Below are positions 53,945 through 64,000 of a stretch of 64,000 nt of DNA, in pieces. The stretch comes from Glossina fuscipes (lineage: Eukaryota > Arthropoda > Insecta > Diptera > Glossinidae). The notes under the pieces were generated by a model that saw only the letters and a list, made by a program, of their open reading frames with translations, ran no database searches and was not told the origin of the DNA. The DNA lies in NCBI RefSeq assembly GCF_014805625.2, contig NW_023998433.1:3877696-3941695 (forward strand), given 5' to 3'. The translations under genes and the position numbers were made by a program. The first letter of the stretch is position 1. Each line of letters begins with the position of its first letter.

Positions 53945-56900
53945 ATGGCCTGTGAAGGACATCGGAATTCAAGTGAATGTCGTCTATCAACTGATTCGCA
54001 ACAGTTCAATCAAAGTTCAAAAATGACTTGTCTTCTGAGAAGTTTGGATTCAGGCTTTCACACGGCGTGTTCTGATGCCAGTGATTGTAGCTTAATGTCA
54101 ATGGAAGAACGTGAAGGATCTTTAGCATTAGCTTTACACGATGTGCATAAATTGCACAGCGAACTGGAGCGTTTGAATAAGTCTGAACAATGGTATAAGC
54201 AGGAATTAAGGCATCAAAAGCTGGCACGTTTAACGGATTTAAAAGGAATTTATACTAGGGAAAGCAAATATTTGCAAGAAAATCATAAATTGCAGCAAGA
54301 ATGCGTGAGATTGTACGACAAGTGTCATGCTCTAGAGACTGAACTGGAAAATGACCATTTAAAAGATTCCCGAAGAAAAGTTAAGTTTGAAACTAATAAA
54401 GATCTTGACTCAAAGGGAAAATCACACAATTTTGAAATTGATCAGCAGCAGATTGTAATAAAAGACCAGGAACATTTGATTAATGTTTTAAGAAAACAAA
54501 AGCAAGGATTACTGGACGATTTAAGATTACTGTCGGAAGATAAAGATGCAAAAGTATTGGAATTGCAAAGATTGCTGGTCGGTATGGAGACCGACAGTAG
54601 CAATATTGCCAACAAATGTAAAATTTATGCAGAAGCACAAGAGCAATTGCAATTTAATTTGCAACAACAAAGCGATGAACTCCTGGAGTTTAAAGAGCAG
54701 AATACTAATTTGCGACGGAACTTTGAAGACTTAAAATATCAATTGAAGATGCAAAAAGATTTAGTGAAAAGCAAAGAACAAAAAATGGGAGAGTTACAAC
54801 AAAATTTCCGAATGAATATGGAGCATGAACTGGATGTGAATGAAATCCATAAATTAAGTATTTCATGGCATGAACAAATCAAAGCAAAAACATCCGAGAT
54901 CATAGAACTCAAAAGTAAAGTTAATGAACTGGAAGAAGAAATTAATGCCCTTACCGATCCGCAAATGCAAAACGAGGAACAGCAAAGAACGATTGAGGAA
55001 ATAAGCCACTCATTGCAAACTTGTCTGTGCGAATTGAATAATCTAAAAGACACCGAAGTAATTAAGGATCAACAACTGCAAGATATGCAAACAAATGCGG
55101 AGCGTTTAAAAGCCGAAAAAGAGGAAACTCACGAAAAATTGTCAAGAGCACAACATGAAGTGGCAAAGCTCAATGCAGAACTTCGATGCAGCAGAGACAA
55201 ATACGATATAGTCGAAAAGCTCTGTGAACGGACCCGTTTCGAATTGCAGTTGCTAGAATTAGAACAAAATAAACTAAAATTTAGATCTGCCCAAGATCAA
55301 GAAGACATTTTAGTATTAAGAGATAAATTAAAACTGTATGTGGAGCAAACTTTACAATTAAGTGAAAGAATCATAACACTTGAGCAACAACTAGAAGTAG
55401 TTTTGACCGAAAACTCTTTCTTAAAAGGACGTCGTAATGATATTCGAAAGGAATTTAAAGAAGAAAGTCAAAATGAACATAGAACAGAAAATCTCCTCCA
55501 CTATCTGTCAGATGCACATGAAAAGTTGCAAAATTGCATCAAACACAATGAAACTTTACCATTGGAAGTACTTCAATCAAGTCAAAACTTATATAAAGTT
55601 CCAAGAAGAAACTCTGGGGAGTCACATGAACTGAATTTTGAGAAATTAGTCAATGAAAACGAAAATCTCCGAAGAAAACTTTTTGAAATCACAATAAAAA
55701 CAAAAGAATTTGAGTTGAAAGAAGAAATCAAGGAGAAATTATTAAAATGCAAAGATTTTGAAGAAATTCTTATTAAACATCGGGGAGACATAAATAAATT
55801 GCGTACACAATTACTAATCAGTGATAGTAGAATTTATAAAATACAGCGTACAGTTAACGAGTTGGGGACGAGTTTTGACCTGAATATTCTAGAGATGGAC
55901 AGAACTCAACTTAAAAGAGCATTACAAATTGAAATTCAATTAAAGACTGAAATCGAAGAACAATTAACGAGCGAACGTAATTCGATAGAGGAATTGCAAG
56001 AATCCTTGAAAATGTTAAATGAACATCGCTCACCCAAGCAAAGCAAGGCTGTGCAAACTGACACCATGATTGTAAACGAATCGAATGAAATAAACGAAAA
56101 CAATGAAGTTAACGAACTGAGAGAAAAAGTATTAAAATTGGAGTTCAAGTTTGGAAGACTCGTTGAGGGGGACGCACAAAAGAGGGAAGGACGCATACAA
56201 GTGCTAAATAAATTGATGAATTTGCAAGATGTAAAAATGTCAAACATACAACAAAATCAAAAGGACTGGGAAGAGGTGCTAGCGTCCTTACAAACAGCGC
56301 AAATTATGGAAGAACATACAAAACATGAATTAGAGCTAAAGAGCATGGAGTTGGAACATCTCAATGAAGTCTTTGCGCAACAGAATGAAGAGCTAAGAAA
56401 ATTGGAAGACTTTGCTGCCGCTCTCGAATATAAAAGACAACAGGAAAACAAAACACTCAAAGAAGCATTCCAACAGGAAATTAGTGTGATGCAACAGCAA
56501 ATAAATGATTGCCAACATGAAACGGAAAGACAAAGAGAACTTAATGCAACTTTAACGGCATTTAACGAACGCTTGCGTAGTAGTTTAAGCGAAGATTACT
56601 CTATTGAGTTAAATGATTACAAAAACGAAATATTTACGCTTAAGGTTCAAATATCTAAAACTATAGAGGAAAAGCAAGACCTCAGTGAACGCTTTAAAGA
56701 AGTGGAACTGGAATTAAAGCAACTAAAGGATGCTAAACGACTCGCTCTAATCATGCCGGAAATGGAATATGACTACGAATCGTTAGATAATGCTAGGGAA
56801 ATGGCCGTCGATAAAAGCGGCGTGAGTGAAGACCATTTACGTATACTAACAAAAGTTCTGGAATCAGAGTATGAGCGTAAGATGCAACGGTATGACCACC

Positions 56901-57585
56901 ACATTCATTCGCTGCTAAGTAACGTGAAATCCTTGAAGCACTCGCTTAAAATACAGGAGCAAGAGGCAATTTTTTTAAAATTCGAGCAATCCCGGACAGC
57001 TGAGGAATTATGTGAAATGCAAAAAAATCAACATACATTGGATGAAATGCGTTTAAAATATGAACAAAGTCAACAGACGATTAAAGTAAGTTTCATAGTT
57101 GGAATTTTGAAGACTAATTGATGAAAGGTTGAACTTTTCTTGCAGGAACTTAAAGTTGCTTTGGAATGGGAAAGAAAAAAATTCGAGTCTTCCGATATAG
57201 GAAAATCTGTTCTATTCGAAGAACCTGTTCACGAAGTGGCAAATTTGATTGATGATTACAAAAAGGTAAAAATATAAAGTGTAGAAATAGCAGTATAAGT
57301 TTTACTAATTCTTTTATATTTTAGTTAATCCAACAATCAGCGGCATGTAGTAAGCGGCCTAAAACAAGTACGGTGTTAGATTTGATAGCACGCAGTAATC
57401 AGTATGTTCCAAGTCTACATAAATTGGAAGCAAATTTTGAGGAATTACGCCGTGACTTGAAGCAACTCTTAAGTCTTCATAATAACCAACATTATATGTC
57501 TAATGTCACCGCAGTTAATGTTGACTCATTACATGTCCCCCCTTCTCTAATGGATGAACTAAAAGCCGTTTCTCATGAGCTTTAA
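53945..57585 (+). CDS. Large coiled-coil protein, family not recognised
   Basis: Exons are 53945-57085, 57146-57265 and 57325-57585. All phases are 0, giving 1173 residues. I chose ATG 53945 (MACEGHRNSS) because it has a good fly start context (CAACATGG); the frame is open upstream only to a GTG at 53918. The first 60 residues are Ser-rich and non-helical (SLDSGFHTACSDASDCS). From about residue 70 to about 1050 the protein is nearly continuous heptad-type sequence rich in Glu, Gln, Lys and Leu, with no ATPase, kinase or zinc motif seen. The last 125 residues are less charged. Such a layout suits centrosomal, spindle or Golgi scaffold proteins, but I cannot assign it. The frame is intact. A poly-A signal may lie at 58038-58043. 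Confidence 0.92.
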
Positions 57586-58090
57586 GCAACAAATTTATAA
57601 ACTTTTTAACCTTTGCTGCTTTCGTGTAAGCAGTGGACATAGAGGAAGTCCTTGACATCTAGGATTAGTTTATCTAAACGTTGTAAAGTTTTCAACTGTG
57701 CACATGTTTTCACATGTAACGTCTAATGTCCCAGCCATTAACAAACTTAAATTGAAAATATCTTTGGCTAGCTTATCAGCTAATTTTCTTAGCAGTACAG
57801 TTAAAGAGGTTGTAACGAAAGGTTATTTTTCTTGCTCTGGTCCTATTTTTATGTATTCTATAATTTTTGGTCATATATGTGCCTCCTAATTTTATTTATA
57901 AAAATATGTGTGTATTAACACGTTTGTTTCTAATTATTTACTTTTTTACCAATTTTTCTATGTTCCGCAGTGAAACAATTATAGGCGAACATAACAGATG
58001 GATGAAAAACGATATTAAATATCAATCCGTTTGCCGTAATAAATCTTTATGTATACAAAGAATTTTATTTTCACTAAAAATCAAAATACT
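57586..58090. other. 3' UTR of the coiled-coil gene
   Basis: AATAAA at 58038-58043 is the best poly-A signal. Short frames at 57698-57889 and 57867-58145 have no domain. Confidence 0.5.
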
Positions 58091-58640
58091 TTATTTGATA
58101 TTTATGTCGGCTAAAGAGTTTTCAACTACTTGTGTATTATTTTGAGCTGCTTCCTTGAAGGTCTTCCACTTATCCAACGCTACTGTACATTTTGCAAATT
58201 CGCTGCGATGACCATAGCTGGTGGAATAGTCGGACGCAGCATTGTCGAAACAGTTCGAATCAATATCAACGTTACCTTTTTCGGGCACTTCCGCGGCCCT
58301 AAATTAACTGGCGATAATTTGTTTGCTACGATCCATCTACCATTTTTCAAATTGTCTCTTGATGACTGTCAGTTTTTGCCGAATTCTACAACCAATTGCA
58401 TTCGGAGCACGTATGGTTTTATCGTAAGCTCAAAAGCCTATTAAATATATAGCCCCGAAATGAAATTAAATAATCAGGAAAATAGTTTCGAGTTTCATTG
58501 TCATGTATGTTTGCCCCCACAACTATCTCCATTGACGAACACATAGACCTCCGGCGAATTATTGCATCCTCAATAACTGCCCCTGTTAGATTTAAGTGTT
58601 TAAACTAAATTTTCTCTAACCACGGATTTAAAATTTCTTT
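58091..58640 (-). CDS. Possible unrecognised gene, terminal exons
   Basis: The minus-strand frame 58300-58091 follows a TTTAG acceptor and reads AAEVPEKGNVDIDSNCF ... SEFAKCTVALDKWKTFKEAA before a TAA. The stop overlaps an AATAAA on the same strand. Codon use looks genic. Upstream, an open piece (about 58415-58340, RIRQKLTVIKRQFEK) ends in a GTAGAT donor and would join in phase, though the intron would be only about 42 bases. Further up, 58605-58430 has another open frame (GAVIEDAIIRRRSM). I could not join all pieces or name a family. It could be a tail-to-tail neighbour of the coiled-coil gene or a decayed element. The opposite strand (58130-58444) is also open, which weakens the call. Confidence 0.35.
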
Positions 58641-59159
58641 AATCTTATGTGATCGTATCAGCATGTATGGTAAGAAGTAAGAAGTAAATCACACCTTGTT
58701 CTTAAAGTAAATTGTTTGACACTTGAAAGGAAACATACAGGCAAAATATTATCTTGTTAGCAACAATAAAAAAGATTAGCTTTTACTAATTTTGTTCCAT
58801 CATTTCTTCATTTTATTCATCGCTAAAACTTAATTTACATATTGCCGAAAAATTTTCACCAGCAATATATGACTAGTAAAAAACTTCGCGCAGTCATAGG
58901 ATATCATTGAAATATAAAGAATATGAAAATGACCAATTGAATTAATACAATATTATAACATATATGAAAAGTAGCATTGTCTATTCTTCTATATTCCAGG
59001 CGAACGACTCCATTTACCATGATACATTATATATAATATAGCTGTTCGAGTGTTCGGGTCCTTTTCCTTGAGATGTGAATACCTGCGTCCTTAAAAATCT
59101 GTGTTGTTTTTGCAATAAATAATACGCTTCCTGGTATTTTTTTAATAAAAAAAAAACTT
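58641..59159. other. No gene recognised
   Basis: This is AT-rich flank before the second Jockey-like element. Confidence 0.45.
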
Positions 59160-62040
59160 GTTGCAATTGTTGATTTTATAGAAAAAAGGCTTGCCTGAAG
59201 GTCTTAATGACATACCTGGAACTGTATTCAAAAAAGAAGAGCACTACTCAGTGACTTGTACCGCGTGACATTAGCTTTGCTAGTTATATGAAGAATAATA
59301 AAACTGTTATGGTTAAACTGAATTCGATTGAGCTGCGGGACGTGTTCCTGGGCAAATACTTTAAGAACATGAAAGTACGCCAATTCTATGCTGTGAACTG
59401 TGTAAATGACGCTAAATTTACTCAAGAGATTCTGCAGCGGCGCATCTATTTCAATGACCATCTATGCCCAGCATGTGACAATTTGTCATTTAGAGCTATT
59501 GACGAAGTACTCGAATATTATTATCGTTGGTGATTTTAATTACAACGTCTTCGATGTAAGCAAAGCTAATGTTATTAGATCTGTTTCCTTGAGGTGTAAG
59601 GATACTATATCGCGCAATATGACACATAGTCACTGGGAATTAGCGCACCAAACTACGTCACTACTTGACTATTGGCCGCTTTGTGATGATGCCTTGCTTA
59701 ACTTTTCTAATCAGGTGCAATGCTCTTTCATGTCTTATCATGCATTGATCTATGGCAACTTTATGATCAAGCGTAGATACGTCTTATCCGTGATTGAATA
59801 CAAGGACCTTAAACATTAATTGGGGTGGGGTCTTTGCATGAGTCAACCAATTTTCTGAATATCGCGAGCGTTGGGGTGTAGTCGGAGCTTTGTGGTTGCT
59901 TTTGAAAATGTTATATTCTTTTGTTCCTGTTGTCAGAAAAGTTATCCCCAGGGAGACTGATAAGTGGGTGACGTGTAGTAATGTCAAGCGGTCCCTCCAT
60001 ACTCGACTTTTTAATCTCCTGGATCTGTAGATGATTGACGAGTTTATTGCCAATATTTTATCAACGTGTTTGTGGGTGTGGACCCCTTTACTACTTAAAG
60101 GATGTTAAGGAGATCGGTTTTCACTGAGGAAAATTACTCTCCGTTTAGTTTTGATGTGGAGGAGATGAATGATCATTTTGTAGATGTGCCGAATTGTAAA
60201 TTGCCGGTTGATAAAATCTGAATTTTCAGGGATCCTTCTCATTTTCTTGTATATCATGCCAAGAGCTGAGTGCAGTACTTCACAAAATCAAATCTAAATC
60301 ACTTGCTGATTTCCTCTTCCTCCTCTTCTCTTCATCATACTTATCTTTTCACTTATTGTGAAATTGGTAAAGTTTCTTGTTAATTCCGTATTGGCACAGT
60401 CGGTTTTTCCGTTGAATTGGAAGAGGCCATGTGCTGTGTCTATGTCTAAAGTTAAAACGGTCCGTTTTATTGATGATCTGAGACCTATTTGAATTCTTCC
60501 GGCTACCTCCAAGATTGTTGCATTCAAAGGACCAGATTCTTGCTGCTGTGCTGAAACTTATTTCACTGTTCCAGTATGTGTTCCGTCGGGAGCATAGTAC
60601 CACGAGCCTATAGATAATCTTAACAAATACTATTAAAACGTCGCTAGCAGCTTTGGATCTATCGAAGGTATTCAACAACGGAAATCGTTGGGGACTTATT
60701 ATGAAGCTAGTTGGGTAGTTTGGATTTTCTAAATCGACGTGTGAGCCAGTATACTCGTACTTAACTCAGAGATCTCAATTTGTTGATATTAACCGTGCTT
60801 ATTCGACTACTTGTCGAGTATACATCGAGGTACACCAAGATTCTGTTTTGGAAGTGGTCTATAGATAATTCCTTGTTGATTAACCTGATTAAATCTAAAG
60901 CTGTGCTTTTTGGGAATGCGAATTGGTTCGGTTCCCACTTAAGGATCTTTATTGGTGTATCCTACATTGCAATTGTTTACCTACATTAGTGCTTAGGTAT
61001 ATGTATTGATAACAACCTCACCGTTGAGAAATATATTAAATTCATTCATGGGAAAGTTGTGGGCACCTTACCATCAATTTATTCCAATTATATCTATTTA
61101 CCGCAGTGCATTAAATTCTGTCCTGCTCATGCTCTAGTGATGCCCCAAGTCCTGTATGGGACTTTTTGAAGCTTAGTCGAATTGTGAATTCTATGGTACG
61201 TTATGTGTATAGTCTACTTGGTATGGAGCATATGTCTGAGTATGTTAAGCAGTTCTTGGAATGCACATTTGCAACATTTTGATTATGGCATAGACTTACA
61301 CATTTTTATCCGGTAGTTATATGTGGCGTGACTTTTAATCTATGCTTTGAATTTGTTTTTATGAACTCTACTAGGAATCCACAAGTTTCTGTGCTGTTGA
61401 TTAGGTGTAGCTGCTTTGAGAATTCTTTTTTGTTCCGTGTAGCGGGTTGCTGCAACTACTTACTACCTGCACTAAGCACTTTTTCTCACTCTAGTGACGC
61501 CTTTCAGCTTAAGCTATTTAATATATTATTTGCTCATATTACTGTGGGCTTTATTTCCCTAATATATTGGAGTATGTGACCAGGCGATATGACAAAAACG
61601 AAAGGCGAAAGAAGATATGGTACCACTAGAGGACTTAGTGCTGAATATTTTAATTTTATTTTGAACCTATTTTCTATGGCTGGGGAGCTAAATTGCTTAC
61701 TGCGGACTATATTGGCACTCTACTTATTTTAAGCTGTAGAGTGTCAGCGGTACCTATTTTCACTATTTTTTTAAAGTTAGTTTATGTATTTATTGGATAA
61801 ATGCATTTATTGTTTAATCCAACAGATATGCACTTTATTTACTGCCATTGTGCTTATTGAGTTTTTTATCTCTTATGGTAAAGTTTGGAATATTATTACT
61901 TTTATATACATAGCGTTAAGTTTAAACTTTATCGACCCAGTGGGAATTGTACAGTGTGTTAGCTGTAGTTACTTCAATGTGTTGAATTGGCTCTTGAAGC
62001 GCTTTGTATTGCTTTCTGAATACATATAAATAAAATAACA
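59160..62040 (+). mobile_element. Jockey-like LINE delta (degraded)
   Basis: It has an ORF1 C-terminal domain (59288-59533, VKLNSIELRDVFL and RRIYFNDHLCPA), the endonuclease end (59406-59819, IIIVGDFNYNVFD and the later SYHALIYGNF), RT fragments (LRPI, then AALDLSKVFNN at about 60640-60685, then NSLLINLIKSKAVLFG at about 60870-60915) and a C-terminal region to about 61580. An A-rich end with AAATAAAATAACAA lies near 62025-62040. The frames are broken in many places and a large part between endonuclease and RT is missing. It is dead and older than LINE gamma. Confidence 0.83.
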
Positions 62041-62201
62041 ATAAGAGCTACTGCGTATATTTTTAAAGAAGTGGCAGCACTATAAGCAATAAATATTAAT
62101 TAGACGCTGAAGAATTGAAGCAAAACGAAGATGACAACAACAACGAGACTACTGAAACAATGAAATGAAACAATTTATTTGAAATTAACATGTGATGGCA
62201 A

Positions 62202-62326
62202 GATTCCACAAGTTAACCGACCAGATTCCACAAGTACGGTATATAAGCCGCCCAGATTCCACAATACGATATATAAACCGCCCGGATTCCACAAGTACGG
62301 TATATAAACCGCCCCGATTCCACAAC
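62202..62326. repeat. About 31-bp minisatellite with embedded TATATAA
   Basis: GATTCCACA recurs at 62202, 62224, 62255, 62285 and 62316. The full unit, about 30-31 bases, contains GTACGGTATATAAACCGCC. The first unit is shorter (22 bases). Three units hold a TATA-box-like TATATAA. Confidence 0.92.
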
Positions 62327-64000
62327 AGGGTTACCAAAGCTTTTGCCAACACGACACGTTATATTTTAGGGTTTACTTGACCATGCTTCATTGTAAATGC
62401 GAATATATCGCTCTAATTTTGTTACTTTCAAATATTGTTTTCGATAATTTGTTGTTTTTGTTTTTTTCATCTTGCTGAAGCTTTTGTAAAATATCTTTTT
62501 AATCATCCTAGGCTTGCAGCAGGGCTAACTTTTTTAATTAAAAGATAAAATTCCACATTTTAGTCCAACTGCATATAAACACCAAAGTATTATAAATTTT
62601 TGTTAATCTAGATATGTAAGCCATATCGCATTGGCTTAGTCCGTCTACTCCACTTTTCTTTTGTACACATGATAAAAAAAAACTAAGAAAGCGTTTACTG
62701 TTCTGATGTTCAGCTCATAGTGGAAATATTTTTGTTTACGTTGCATCCGCAGGCACGCGAATCCTCGAAGGAAAAAGTTTTACTACGTTTACCCTAAGTA
62801 ATCGCGAATGATCACAGCCCATAGACAAGGGGTTAAGAACTGCTGTCCCACGCCATATTTGTGTCAATGCGAAATGCACAAGTGTATGCGATACTTCGTT
62901 CGAACGAGGAGGCGATAAGCTTATATTGTTTCGATAAGCGGTAATAATGCTATGCGTATGCACAATCTTATTAAGTTGTGAAATAAAGAACGGCAATTAT
63001 TGACCAGGGCGGTAATCACGTACTTCAGCTCTCGTTTGCGTTTTCAGATGTTGTTGACAGCGAATGCTAACTTTCAGTTACTTGACCATCCCTCAAGTCC
63101 TCTTTGTCTCTATAAAGCGTTCCGTCCACCAGACGTTTTCTCTTTATCCTATAAAATAAAATATGCACGAGAACGATGTATACATTATGAATCAATAAAA
63201 AATCTAAAATATATAGAAAAACCGAAAAAACATATAATTAATCATCTGGTGACATTTTCAATGACCGCCTTTAACAAATGTGCTTGAATTTTTTAGAGGT
63301 ATTATTCAAACTATTGCTCGGACTGTATGGCATACAGCACCGTTCTATCAAAACTAGGGATTGTTTAAATGCCTATCTCAGAGCTTAGTAATAAAAAATT
63401 GTATTATTATCTTGCAGTAGCGAGCATTATCAACTGTTATTGCTCTTTCCCAGCCGAATTTTCAGAGAAAAATGGTTTGTAATGATATCTTCAGCTTAAA
63501 CCCTCACCAGTGGCACGTTGCGAATGAGTTCTTCAGCAATCACTCGCGGATTTTCTGAAAGTTAGACAGTAATTTTATTAAATGGAAATTGAAACGCTGC
63601 TTATCATAGGCATGTGTGTTTCTTGATTCGTTACGAATCAAAAACAGTGAAGCAAGACACGTTCACAATCATAAAATATTCCGGAACGTAACCGACCGCA
63701 ATTTATTGTTAGTAAGAAACTCGAGATATTATTGCACAACTTTATTAATTAATTTCATGTGAGTAATCACGTATGAAAAAGTTAGCTTTTCTGAAACAAA
63801 CCAACTTTTTTAGATTCTAAATATATTTGCACAGGGTTCCCAACAATCTTAAAACTACTATGAATTCACACACATGTGTATATACAAGTCATGGTGCTCC
63901 ATTCTTTTCTGACAAGCGCGTCTTTTATCACGGTCGGTATTCCTGGGATTAAAAGATTGATGAAAATTTATATATATATTCATATTTATTACAAATGAAT
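62327..64000. other. No gene recognised
   Basis: This is AT-rich DNA to the end of the window. The open frames 62996-62736 (-) and 63000-63287 (+) have no domain or splice support. Confidence 0.45.

Noticed and set aside
54006..56460. Minus-strand Ser/Cys-rich frames inside the coiled-coil gene
   Set aside because: They are mirror frames of Glu/Gln/Lys-rich coding sequence and have no independent support.
58130..58444. Plus-strand 104-codon gene
   Set aside because: The minus strand of the same region has better codon use, a splice acceptor and a poly-A signal; I kept only the minus call, at low confidence.
62202..62326. CRISPR-like array
   Set aside because: The units are contiguous tandem repeats with no unique spacers, and the context is a eukaryotic genome.

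Overview
The window looks like a chromosome segment of a higher fly (Diptera, Schizophora-like). It is AT-rich, its genes have short introns with clean GT/AG junctions, its proteins match well-known insect and animal families, and it carries fly-style non-LTR retrotransposons. I cannot name the species from the sequence.

Host genes, left to right: Blm, a RecQ helicase (minus, about 11050-4836, 8 coding exons); PIG-B, GPI mannosyltransferase 3 (plus, 17891-19868, 7 exons); the alpha subunit of succinyl-CoA ligase (plus, 21326-24842, 5 exons); an arrestin-domain protein (plus, 33826-34970, 3 exons); a small secreted Cys-rich protein (minus, 36069-35685, 2 exons, easily missed because both exons are short); a HINT3-type histidine-triad protein with an N-terminal membrane anchor (minus, 46527-45566, 3 exons); a 1173-residue coiled-coil protein that I do not recognise (plus, 53945-57585, 3 exons); and fragments of a possible further gene (minus, about 58640-58091). 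For the seven firm genes I joined the exons by hand and the codon phases close exactly. The one exception is Blm, which only closes if a 47-nt insertion is removed and one missing base is restored.

Most of the rest is mobile DNA. LINE family alpha (RNase H-bearing, poly-A tailed) has six copies or fragments: 951-3700 (-), 11101-14745 (-), 36195-36650 (-), 38240-39285 (+), 40056-41215 (-) and 41430-44272 (+). LINE family beta, with a TAA-type tail, contributes two 3' ends (39286-40055 and 52815-53210, both minus). Two Jockey-like LINEs lie on the plus strand at 50190-52815 and 59160-62040. Three SINE copies share a tRNA-like head (25590-25778, 29868-30025, about 30499-30700). A repeat block at 14935-17340, possibly a PIF/Harbinger remnant, has a shorter partner at 47085-47860.

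The most interesting points are these. The Blm first coding exon carries a 47-nt direct-inverted-direct duplication, and its helicase exon lacks one base. A LINE alpha copy ends 51 bp upstream of the Blm start codon on the same strand. The tRNA-like SINE shares its 3' tail with LINE beta, a classic SINE-LINE partnership, while another SINE copy has the same head on a different tail. No CRISPR array, operon or canonical tRNA/rRNA gene was seen. I found no wholly new functional system; the novelty is in the repeat biology and the damaged Blm locus.
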